Source of the DNA: Papaver somniferum | Lineage: Eukaryota > Streptophyta > Magnoliopsida > Ranunculales > Papaveraceae | Assembly (NCBI RefSeq): GCF_003573695.1 | Contig: NC_039366.1 | Coordinates: forward strand, 158,199,072 to 158,263,071 | Length of the DNA: 64,000 bases | Reading direction: 5' to 3' | In this document: piece after piece, positions 10,437 through 21,123 of the stretch | Layout of the letters: each line of letters starts with the position of its first letter | Numbering within the stretch: the first letter of the stretch is position 1 | The notes under the pieces: generated by a model | What the model was told of the DNA's origin: nothing | Databases searched by the model: none | What the model saw: only the letters and a program-made list of their open reading frames with translations | Made by a program: the position numbers and the translations under genes

Positions 10437-12857
10437 TTTTAGAGCACTGCTCGGTCGAACTCGCAAGCGTTGCTATCTCAAGCTTGTTTCTCAAGTTTAG
10501 TTGCCAAAACTATAAGTCTTGATTTCTAGTCTACTTATAGCTAAGTCGCGGATTAGGATAAAAAGTGTAGTTGAGCATTAAACTTCACTGCGTTCATCAA
10601 TTGAAGACGAAGAACTACTAAGGGGAGCTTTTGGAACTTCATCAACAAAAGGTATGTGGAGCCTTGAACTCATCTATCACTCAAAATTATATCTACTCTA
10701 TCTCCTATTTGAGACAAAAGTGTTATAGCTACATAGACTTCGATTATACACATTTGAAATATGTGTTGGTAAGCTTTCGCTTTAACCAAGTTCATCTTAT
10801 ATTCTTGACGAAAGTCAAAAGATGACCATGTGAAAATCGCCTGGTAACATCTTACACGATTTGTGTGAGACAGTCATTTGGTGTAGACTCGGAATGTTTC
10901 GTATCGATCATTCGATCACTTGAAAATTGCTTTGAAGCTAATAGTTTGTGTGAGACAGCTATTGTCGTCTTCTAAGAATGTTTCAATGATTGAAATGAGA
11001 GTTTAGAACTATTAACCATGATTGGATATAACACAATATGCGTACTTGTATGCTAACTGTTGCAAGTAATTCCAAGTCTGGGAACCGTGGTATGCATACC
11101 CGTATGCGTACTGGTTGGTTTAATGAAAGCCCGGGAACTTAGTATGCATACCGTATGCGTATCGGCGTAATGTTCATGTCCGAAAATTCAACTGAGATTG
11201 GAAGGTATGCGTACCCGTTCGCATACTGGCGAACCCAAACTTAGTTCGGCCACTTAGTTATGCGTACCCATTTGCATACTTGAGTAGGTTGTGTTCTAAA
11301 ATCGGTTTGTTCATGAACTAATACATCTATATATTAAGGACTGCAATCTTTTGCAAACCGTGGATATAATGTTCATGAATTGATTCGAGTGAATCAAAAT
11401 CGATTTTGCTTCAATTGTTTCTTGTATACTTCTATGAGAATATAAACAATTGAACAACTCTAGAACTAGTTTCATTTGAGTCATTTGAACTAGTTATGGT
11501 TAAGATGAATATGGTTGATATTAAAGTGTTCATATGGATAACTTCGGTTAACTATCGTTGAACCAACAAGATGCACACGTTTAGGTACGTCACTCATATC
11601 TAAATGAAGTTACTTTTCATTTGTGTGTAACAAGCTAAGTTCGATCTAACGGTTGAAAGATATTAGCTTGAGTCTAATCAGGTTTTCATCTAACAGTGAA
11701 TATTGAATGCTTTGTTACCAAGGTAACATTGATTGCAAACCCTGATTTGAAGACTATATAAGGGAGAACTCTAGCAACTGGGAAACCTAATCCCCACACC
11801 TCTTGTGTGATACTAGTTGCGACTAGAGTCGATTCTCCTTTAACCTTAGGTTTTTTCCAAAATCCTGTAGGTTAACGACTTGAAGACTTCATTGGGATTG
11901 TCAAGCCAGACCCAACTATTTTCTATGTAGTTGCATGTTCTGAACTTGCTGTTTTTTATTGTATTGAGTACTATCGTCTTTAATATTTGCTCGAGATTTA
12001 ATCTACGATAGGCAAGATAAACAATAGTCACAAACATCTTCGTCTCATCGTTTGTGATTCCACAATAGCTTGTTTCGCTACCATACGATTAAGATTATTG
12101 TGAGGTGATTGATATTACTAGGCTGTTCTTCGGGAATATAAGTCCGGGTTACCAATTAGTTCCTGTTCACCTTGATTTATCAAAAGACGGAACAAAACTT
12201 CTAGGTATTTCTGTGGGAGATAGATTTATCTATTCAATAGACTTTTCTGTGTGAGACATATTAGTTTATCAAGTCTTCGACTTTGGGTTGTAGCAACTCT
12301 TAGTTGTGGGTGAGATCATCTAAGGGAATCAAGTGCGCAAAGTCCTGCTGGGATTCAGAGGCGTAAGGAACGCGACTGTACCTTGATCAGTGTGAGATTG
12401 GTTATGGCTCAACTACATTCTAGTCCGAAGTTAACTTGGAGTAGGCTAGTGTCTGTAGCGGCTTAATACAATGTGGTGTTCAAATCTGGACTAGGTCCCG
12501 GGGTTTTTCTGCATTTGCGGTTTCCTCGTTAACAAAATTTCTAGTGTTTGTGTTATTTCTTTTCCGCATTATAGTTGTTTATATAATTGAAATATCACAG
12601 GTTGTGCGTAGTTCAATCAATTAGATAATCTAACCTTTTTTTGGTACCGTTCAAGTTGTTTCACATAAAAATCAGGCTCACAGATTTCTATCTATTTGAT
12701 TTGTTGATTACGTTGTGAAACGGAGATGCAACTCTTGGATAAATTTCCATTTTGAGTCTGACTGTCTAGTGGATTATCTTGGAATTATATTGGAGTTTGT
12801 CCATACAGATTGCCTAAACGAAATATTGGGTGAGGTTGTTAGACCCCCGCTTTTTCA
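10437..12857 (+). repeat. LTR of Copia element E1
   Basis: About 2.4 kb. The expected start tgttagagca is mutated here to ttttagagca; the end is cgctttttca, followed by the PBS. It pairs with E2 LTR 13419-15271 plus 26614-27229. A good TATA box (ctatataag, 11754-11762) precedes a conserved stretch gagaactctagcaactgg also present in E2, so transcription probably starts near 11790. The block 11085-11290 holds imperfect repeats of a GTATGCGTACCCGTATGC-like motif. No genes are supported; the frames at 10631-10825 and 11846-12037 are fortuitous. Confidence 0.85.
11754..11762 (+). promoter_or_regulatory. TATA box of the E1 LTR
   Basis: ctatataag with flanks conserved in the E2 LTR (ctatataaaa at 14729-14738). 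The downstream sequence gagaactctagcaactgg is identical in both apart from the last bases. Confidence 0.6.
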
Positions 12858-12859
12858 AT

Positions 12860-12871
12860 TGGTATCAGAGC
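12860..12871 (+). other. Primer binding site of E1 (initiator tRNA-Met type)
   Basis: tggtatcagagc, two bases after the LTR end. This is the standard Copia PBS complementary to initiator tRNA-Met. Confidence 0.93.
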
Positions 12872-13418
12872 AGGCAAACACGCTAAGACCTCATAAGTCT
12901 GTGTTTGAAGCAATATGATTTTTGTGGACGAGTCTATCTCTAATAACGTACCAGTTCATAAATTACCAGATGAAGCTTGGATTCACATGAGAGAACTGTC
13001 ACATCTAGGTCAGTATCTAAACATTCTCTTAATGTAGAACATGTTGAAGTATGGGAAACACGCCTAGAAGAACAGTTGGATGAACTTTCTTATGAAGGTG
13101 ATTCATATATTGATAGGAATGTTGATGAGGAAGTCTCAGAGTATGTTAAGCTTTTGAATTCGTTAGGAAAGAAAAAGATGACAACTTCTCATGTCACACC
13201 TTTTCTGACTAATCTCTGTCGTACAAACAAGAAATTGAGAAGATGTTACGCAAGTGTTTATGTTTCGAATCGTTCTTACGAATCGATCCTCAAGGATTCT
13301 GAGGAAAACCTACGTATGAAGTCACTTGAATGTGATAATCTTTATTAAAAGTACTTTTTGTTGGAAGAGAAACTTGCAAACTCTGAAGCAAGGATTAACT
13401 CTCAACAAATTAGTTTTT
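12872..13418 (+). pseudogene. Truncated interior of Copia E1 with a gag-like fragment
   Basis: Only about 560 bp separate the E1 PBS from the next LTR at 13419. An open frame at 12977-13348 (123 residues) is charged and helical (EEQLDELSYEGDSYIDRNVD). It has no catalytic motif and does not resemble the E2 gag N-terminus. The frame continues as coding-like sequence after its stop (LLEEKLANSEARI). No PPT is seen before 13419. It is either a large internal deletion or a recombination product; I infer a piece of gag from position only. Confidence 0.45.
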
Positions 13419-15701
13419 GTTAGAGCATTGCTCGGTCGAACTCGGAAGCGTTACTATCTCAAGCTTGTTTGTCAAATTTAGTTGTCAAAACTATATGTCT
13501 TGATTTTTAGTCTACTTATAGCTAAGTCTCGGACTAGGATAGTTAAGTGTAGTTGAGCTCCAGACTCCATGACGATCATCTTACGAAGATGAAGAACTAC
13601 TCAAGGAACCAGTGGAACTTCATCCGACTAAAAGATATGTGGAGACTTGAACTTATCTATCACTCAAAAGTCTATCTACTCTCTCTCCTACCCTTGAGAC
13701 AAAAGTCGTATAAGTATGATAGTTTTCCGACATACACATTTGCTATTTGAAGACGAGTTTATCTCGCCTATCTATTTCTCGAAATATGTGTTAGTAAGCT
13801 TTCGCTTTAACCATTTTCATCTTTACCCATGACGAAAGTAATGATGACGTTTCAATCTCTTGTAAATTACTTTGATGACGATAGTTGTGAATAACAACTA
13901 TTATAACATTATAGAAGAATGTTTCAATGATTGAAATGGAGAGCGCATATTATGTAACCATCTATGGATATAAGCATATATAATGTGTTCGCACGTTAGT
14001 GTATAAATCCATGTACCGGAAACCAAGTGTGTGCATATGTGTGCATACGGAATTGGTAAAGGATACCGGTTGGGTACCTGTACGCGCACTGGCGGAACTT
14101 TTCCTCCCGAAAAGTTCTGCTGAGTTTGTAGTTTACAAACTAGTAAACCAGTCAACTTAGGTACGCGTACTGGCGGAACTTTTCTACCCGAAACATTCTG
14201 CTGAGTTTGGAAACCAAAACCAACTCAATCCGGTTACTAAGGTACGCATACCCGTACACGTACCCAAGCTGGTTATTTTCTCAAATCGGTAGTTCATGAA
14301 CTTAAACAATAAATTATAAGGAGTGCAATCTTTACAAACCGTGGCTATATTGTTCATGAATTGATTCAAATGAATCAAACCGATTTTGTTTCAATTGTGT
14401 CTATGTATAAAGACCTAAGCAATTAAACAACTCTTCAACTAGTTCTTTTGAAGTCATTTGAACTAGTTATGAAGAAGATGAATACGGTTAATATGAAAGT
14501 ACTCATATGGCTAACCATTGGTTAACTATTTGTGAACCAACTAAGTGTACATGTTTAGGTACGGTTACTCAAACCTAAATGAAATACATTTCATTTGTGT
14601 ATGAAAATCTAAGTTTCGATCTAACGGTTGAAAGATATTAGCTTATATCTAATCAGGTTTTCATTTAACGGTGAATATTGAATGCTTTGTTACTAAGCTA
14701 ACATTGATTGCAAACCTTGATTTGAAAACTATATAAAAGAGAACTCTAGCAACTGGAAAAACTAATCCCCACACCTCCTGTGTGATACTAGTTGGTTTAG
14801 CTAGAGTCGATTCTCCTTTAACCTTAGGTTCTTCTCGAGACCTTGTAGGTTAACGACTTAAAGACTTCACTGGGATTGTGAAGCCAGACGAAACTACTTC
14901 TCTTGTAGTTGAGCGATCTGATCTTGCCATTTTCTATCGTACGAGTTCAATTGAAAGATTGACTTGAGATTATATCTATGATATGGCAAGATAAAAAGTA
15001 ATCACAAATATCTTCGTCTCATCGTTTGTGATTCCGCAATATCTTGTTTCGCTACCATACGATTAAGATTATTGTGAGGTGATTGATAATTCTAGGATGT
15101 TCTTCGGGAATATAAGTCCGGGTTATCGATTAGTTCCTGTTCACCTTGATTTTATCAAAAGACGGAACAAAACTCGTAGGTTTATTTGTGGGAGACAGAT
15201 TTATCTATTACCGTAGACTTTTCTGTGTGATACATATTTGTTTATTCAAGTCTTCGGCTTTGGGTCATAGCTGTTTTGGGGTAAAATTTGGTTATGCTGT
15301 TTTTGGTAAATTTGGGTGTGTTGATGAGAAACGAATTTAAACCCTAAACAATGCACTGCACGGGAGTACTTTTAGATTCGATAGATCAATCTGTAAGACT
15401 CTGGCCTAAACCAAGAAATGGTCGTTCCAGATTCAATTTGGTCACAAAGTGAAAGAGAAGGGGTTGATCTTAGGGAGGGAAGCGAAGAAGGTGTTTGAGA
15501 TCAGAATGTTGAATTATGAAGGTGTAGCTGTTTTATGACTTGTATCAGAAAATGGTTTCTGGATACTTGTGTTAATAACACTTGTCCTCCCTTTTCTTGT
15601 CGAAATAGGTTGAAATCCTATTTATACAAGTCATGTTCGAGCACCCTGATCTCGTAGGAAGTGGAAGTGATTAGGCAGTGGAGAAGTGGAGTTGTGTAAA
15701 A

Positions 15702-16171
15702 TGTAGGATCAGAATCTCGCAGAAATAATGCCTCAGCGAAATTATCAATAAGACAACACAACAGCGTCGCAGAACAATTTTAGAAGTGACATAATAAAAG
15801 ATGTCAGCTAAAATCATGAGAAAAATGTAATGATTCTGCGAAAATAAGAGAGTTTGAGAGAGTAACATTTGTAAGGTTGCGAGAATGTCACGAGACATAT
15901 CTGAAAATAAAGGAAAGATTAGTTGTCATCCACTAGGTACTTCCCTATAAATAGTCGTTCAATTGTAAAGGAAGGAGAGAGATCATTTTTGGGTAAGAAA
16001 CAAGTAAATAGGAGAGAGAAAATCTAAAGCAGTGGTTATTCTTGATTCCTTTATCTTTTCTTGTAAGATTGTTCAAAGATTCATCAATAAAATTAAGATT
16101 GTTAATTTAAAGTGAGTTGAGAGTTAATGAAATCATATGAGGGGTGTAGTGTAGGATTTCCTGCAACTACA
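15702..16171 (+). repeat. 5' LTR of element B
   Basis: 470 bp, tgtaggatca...gcaactaca. It pairs with 24143-24611 with few differences. TATA-like box ctataaata at about 15946-15954, followed by a purine-rich leader. The antisense frame 15671-15898 is fortuitous and recurs in the 3' LTR. Confidence 0.93.
15946..15954 (+). promoter_or_regulatory. TATA box of the B LTR
   Basis: ctataaata, conserved in the 3' LTR near 24386-24394, about 225 bp before the LTR end. Confidence 0.55.
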
Positions 16172-16174
16172 TAA

Positions 16175-16192
16175 TGGCGCTAGAAACAGGGA
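16175..16192 (+). other. Primer binding site of element B
   Basis: tggcgctagaaacaggga, three bases inside the 5' LTR. It has the TGG start of a tRNA 3'-end complement. I cannot name the tRNA with certainty. Confidence 0.7.
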
Positions 16193-16261
16193 CGCATCGA
16201 AGATTATTCTAGAAAAAATTGAAGATTAATATTGAGATTTGTGAAGATTTGGAGTGATTGA

Positions 16262-18711
16262 TTGAGAATTTTACATAATTTCTTGCAACTCGTTAACATT
16301 GAAGAAAAGGCTAGGAGAAGAAATACATCAGAACAACCAACTACTGTTAGAAGAAGAAAGAGAATTGCAGGAAGAGAAAGAAGTGAAATGGGAGAATCTA
16401 CTAGAATGAGAAATAATGGAGAAAATCAAATTCAAACACCAATTCAACAAACACTAGTACAAGGAAGGAATATAGATTATGATAGGGTGAGTATACACAC
16501 TTGGCAATCAAATTCCGCAGAAGAAGTAGAAGAAGAGCAGCAAAACAGAAACCATAGACAGGTAGAGAGAAATCAAGAAGCAGATGAAGGAATAATTCAT
16601 GGAGATAAGGAAATTGGAGCGTTAGAAACGTTGAGACGAAGAATACATGAAGAAAGAAGAGCTGAGGCAGAAGAACGTGCAAATCTAACAAGGCAAAATC
16701 ACGAATTGAGGATGGAAAATATGAGATTACAGAGTAGAAGATCGAGAAGTATACGAAATCATATTCAAGATCGACTAGAAGAGAGACGAGGCGAAACTCA
16801 CCCACAATTAATGCTGGAAACAATATTCAAGAAGAAATATCAAATCCTAATGAAGAATATCGCGAAAATAGAGAAAGAGCTGATGATCGTTATGTTCCAC
16901 AAAATGAAACTTTTGATGATAGGCAAAATGGTAGAAATCAAGAGAATGGACAACGTCAGGGACGAAATGATCAAGATGGAGAAGGAAATCCAGAGGAAGG
17001 AAGGAGAATTTTACATGAAAGAGAAACTCAAAGAAATCAACAGAAGATTGAAGAATAAATTGAAAGACATTATGCTGAACAAGCACGTTTAATTTGCGAA
17101 CGTGAAATATTGAGAGCGGAAGTGGAAGAACAAGAGCTTCAAGAGACAATTCGCCAGAACAATCACGACAATCGAGAAAGAAGACACACACAAAACCGAA
17201 ATAATGGTAATATCAATGAAGAATATGATAGAATACAGAGGATGGCTGAAAGACAGTGAATGGAATTAATAATAAATGAAGAAAATTATGAAGGGGAAAA
17301 TGAGAGACATAATCATATGCGAGTTCAAGATAGAGATGAAGAAGAGACTCGCAGAAGAAGACGAGATGAGGATAATGAAGAATAAATGCAAAATTTCGCG
17401 AGAGAAGAAAGACATGAACGCAGAAGAAGAGAGGCGAAATTAAAAAAACCAATGGATCAAAATTCAGGTGTAAATAAACAAATCTTGAAAGAGTTAGAAT
17501 AAATGAGAGGAATGCTAAATATTCGAGGAGAAGTAGGCAGAAGACAATTGGATGAAGCTATAGAAGAAGCTGCGAAAACTCCATTTACAAGGGAAGTACA
17601 ATTAGGAGGAATACCACTGAAATGCAATTTGCCCGCATTAACCAGCATTTTTGATGGAACAACTTGTGCAATTCAACACATTAAAGCCTACGTGAGGTGC
17701 ATGTTGCAATGGGAAAATCATGATGCTGTATTATGCAAGTATTTCGCATCCAGCTTAACAGGGGAGGCGTTAAAATGGTTCGAAGGTCTACCAAAGAATA
17801 CAATAACATCCTTCAATCATTTGCAGACTACATTCCTGGGGGCATATATAAGTAATAATTCTTCGCGACCTGGTATTGAAGACGTGTTTGGATTAAAACA
17901 AAGGATTGGTGAAAATTTGAAGTACCTAACTAAAAGATGGAGGACTATGTGTAGCGAAATGGCTGGCCGTGTAGATGAGAGATATCTTATATTATCATTT
18001 ATCAATGCTATGTTTGCAACCAACCTATTGTATGTCCAAATTTTCAGAGTCAAGAATACGATCACAATGACTGAATTGCGAGAACTTCAAGAAGAATATA
18101 TTGCTCTGGAGGAAAGGCAAAATGAAATGGAATCATACCCAGTTGCGAACACTAGTTCACAAACAGCGAATGCAAGCTTATTACCCAAGCTAATAAACAC
18201 AGTAGCGAATACTTCGCAAGTACAACAAGAGAAGGTGACATGTAACAATCAACAGAAACTGGTGGCTATGGGAAGCCGAGATCAAGAGGAGTATGAAGGA
18301 GAAAGAAATTTCTACAATCGTGGTGGAAATAACAAGATTCAAAGACTCGATCAACCACAAGAAACTTATGGAGGTCAAAGACAAAACTATAATAGGGGAC
18401 AAGGAGGTCACAAGGTAGTATGGGAAGAAATCAAGATGCCACCTCTAAATGCAAGTGTGGAGAAAATATGGGAAGCTATAATTTTAATGGAGAATATACC
18501 AACACCATGGAACGTGGGAACGAAACCACCTCCAAACCACAAAAGTCATGAGTTTTGTTCTTATCATCATTTTCATGGACATACAACAAATGATTGCAGA
18601 AATGTAAAAAGAATTATTCTGAGAATGATAGATCAAGGAAAACTAAACCAGTTTTTGGTAGGACACCACAATCTCAACCATTTCCACCACCACCAGAGCA
18701 TCACAAAGTAA
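16262..18711 (+). pseudogene. Degenerate gag of element B
   Basis: Capsid/nucleocapsid precursor. An unusually long, highly charged Arg/Glu/Gln-rich N-terminal region (16262-17500) is interrupted by a frame change near 16815 and several stops. It is followed by the conserved capsid region in frame 17503-18711, with VRCMLQW, GEALKWFEGLP, FNHLQTTFLGAY and SFINAMF in the order of the Retrotrans_gag family. Near the C-terminus FCSYHHFHGHTTNDC is the Cys/His nucleocapsid motif of Tat-type gag. The reading frame shifts again around 18650 into the protease frame. The antisense frames on this stretch (16401-17452) are mirror images of the charged repeats and are not genes. Confidence 0.82.
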
Positions 18712-19541
18712 ACACGATGAAAAAGAAGGAAACATTCTTCATAGAAGTTGGTGCAAAAGCAAAGAATCTATTCTGTCACTCTATCGTACATTCATACAAG
18801 ACAATTGAATATTTTCATGACAATGTTTTAAGTAGAGTGTTCGCAAGAGATAATGATGGAAGAGAAGTTATGAATATTGCAAAAATCTCTCCACTAAAGG
18901 AATGACAGAAACAAATCATTTCTTTTACCGCAAAAGAAATCCCAGAAGGTGAAGAGGTACATGATTATCCATTGGTAGTAAAATTAGAAATTAATCCAAA
19001 ACCGAAAGAAGATGAGGATGATGAAGCTGAAGATTCATGGGCAATTAATAGAATTCTAATCGATACTGGAAGCTCTGTGAACATCTTATTTTATCATACT
19101 TATAAAACTATGGGAGGAAGAGATGATGATATTATACCATCAACGTATAAGATATATGGTTTTAATGGTACTGCTAACAAGCCTAAAGGGGAGGTTACTA
19201 TGCGAATTCCATTGAAGGGAATATCTTCTGAAATCCTATTCTGTGTCGTTGATGTAGAATCACCCTACAATGCATTAATTGGTCGACCTTGGCTACATGG
19301 GATTCTAGGTGTAGCTTCAACTTTCCACCAGTGCATCAAATTCCCTCACCCCAGCGGTGTAGGAATCATAAAGGGAGATTGGGTTGAAGGAAAGAGGTGT
19401 TACGAAACTGAGATAGAATCTTGCGAAGGAAGAGCAAACAAGAAGGAAAATTGGCGACACAAAATCAAAGAGACACAAAGAAGTGAGAGGTTGATGGTGG
19501 ATGCAATCGAAAGAAAAGAAGAAGAGATGTTGCGAAACTAA
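18672..19541 (+). pseudogene. Aspartic protease region of element B
   Basis: Retropepsin-type protease that would cut the Gag polyprotein. It reads in the frame of 18594-18905 and 18972-19541, which is one frame with an in-frame TGA at 18903-18905. The catalytic motif is intact in ILIDTGSSVNILF, and the second loop YNALIGRPWLHG is present. The flanks are acidic upstream (PKPKEDEDDEAED) and basic downstream. No RT follows: the frame ends at 19541 and the remaining sense strand has no open frame. The element is therefore gag-PR only and needs polymerase and integrase in trans. Confidence 0.8.
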
Positions 19542-20377
19542 TGCTAGCTCAGAATAAAAATGATGAACATACCACTACCAAGGAAGCAGTAGCAGAAAAT
19601 AACAAAGAAGCAGAGGATGGCAAAGGTAATAAAATAGAAATGTATGAATGATTAATTGTTGCGACACTCTCGCAATAAGTAAAATTCTCAAAAATACATT
19701 TTATTGAATGACAAAATTGAGATTGCGAAATGCAAATACGATATGATGATGTGCGAGAATCTCGCAGAGATAATGAATTTTACAGAAGACAATCAGAGAA
19801 CAATGACAAAAGAGAAAGGGGCGAACCTTTATGGCGTACACCCTAGTTCGCGAATACAATTTCGCAAGAGGCAAATGTAAGACCTAAAGTACGTCATATA
19901 AGGGGGTACCTGTTGCATGGCTCAGGGAAAGGCTACACCGCCACCGGAACCTGAGTCATGGAGATTTGGGGTCAATAAAGCCCATCCGGGAGAGGCACCT
20001 TGGATTCTCAGCTTAAGCATATGACTTAGGTTGGGCGACTAAGGTAATAAGGACTCTCCCAAGGAGTGCAGAATCTGATCAAGGCGCCGAGGTACACGGT
20101 TGAGTCAAGAGTGCCAGGGGCGTTTGAAGCGTACCTTGCCATTCTTGACAAGTCTTGGCTTATACTGCACTCGGCCCGAAGAAAACCCCACTTAGGGTGC
20201 AGTCTCGTAACCATAAGCCCTATAGGTAAAAGGGATAAGAGGCTGCGAAAACAACTGGTTGTTGTTAAGACCGGATGGGAGGAGCTAACCTTGTATGGTA
20301 GAAGTACGCCTCCTTGAAGGGGCAACCAGGGGGAGATAAGGGCGGCACCCTCCATTAGGGAGCTGATAAGTGTCTTA
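19542..20377 (+). other. Untranslated segment of B, partly GC-richer
   Basis: No supported gene. 19870-20350 is clearly richer in G and C than the surroundings and has several short inverted motifs. The open frames on both strands here (20026-20385, 20066-20317) are mirror images of each other with no family signature. This is where pol would lie in an intact element. Confidence 0.5.
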
Positions 20378-20690
20378 AGACGCAAATGTCATGAGGCTTT
20401 TTATCGCAAGGGTATTAAGGCTTGTCATATTTGTGCAACAATCCTGAAGAGGCAATAATACAAAAGAAAAATAAGACGAGATCAATGGGTTTTCGCATGA
20501 AAGTGCGAAGACGTCCTGCGATTTCGTCGCAAGACGGCAATGTCATGGGGCTTTATTTTCGCAAGAATATTTAGGCCTGTCATATTGTCGCAACATTCCT
20601 GAAGAGGCCATAATACAAAAGAAAAAGTTAAGGCAAGATCAATGGGTTTTTGCATGAAAGTGCAAGAACGTCCTGCGATTTTGTCGCAAT
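20378..20690 (+). repeat. Two-copy 154-bp tandem repeat in B
   Basis: Copies begin at about 20381 and 20535 (aatgtcatg at 20385 and 20539, period 154). Each runs through cctgaagaggc, aatacaaaagaaaaa and ttcgtcgcaa-type ends. The second copy has small indels. It lies between the protease and the antisense gene. Confidence 0.85.
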
Positions 20691-21123
20691 GATAAGAGGT
20701 GGCATAATAAGACCTTTAATTAGGAAGGCAAAATAAGACCACACAAGAATGAGATTTTGAAAAGAATCAAAATTCACTTCGCATATGATTGCGAAATTAT
20801 ACATAAACAACTGCAAAGTTGAGGCACAAAATAAGAAAAATCTGCAAAATCTCTCATTTGGATACAAATAACAGAGGCAAGTATGGGAATGAATGAAATT
20901 AGAAAGTTATTTATCTCCATATGATAGATTTACACAAAAATTCAAAAAATTAATGATTATATTGATTACCTGTATTGCAAGGAAGAATTGTTTTAATGAA
21001 TGCAGGTCAAAATGAAAGAAATTCATATATTAAGGAATATGGGGAACCAAAAGAATTCACAAATATACAGTAAGAAGGAATAAATGTACAAGTATTACAG
21101 AAGATCAAAGAAAGAAACAAAGA

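Noticed and set aside
16401..17452. Long minus-strand frames (140, 114 and 79 aa) opposite B gag
   Set aside because: They are mirror images of the Arg/Glu-rich gag repeats; low-complexity coding on one strand opens the other. No splice signals or motifs.
19870..20350. Possible structural RNA or rRNA fragment because of GC content
   Set aside because: No rRNA or tRNA signature could be recognised; it is only a compositional change.
20026..20385. 119-aa minus frame with overlapping plus frame in the GC-richer part of B
   Set aside because: Both strands are open over the same bases with no signature. I treat it as untranslated sequence.
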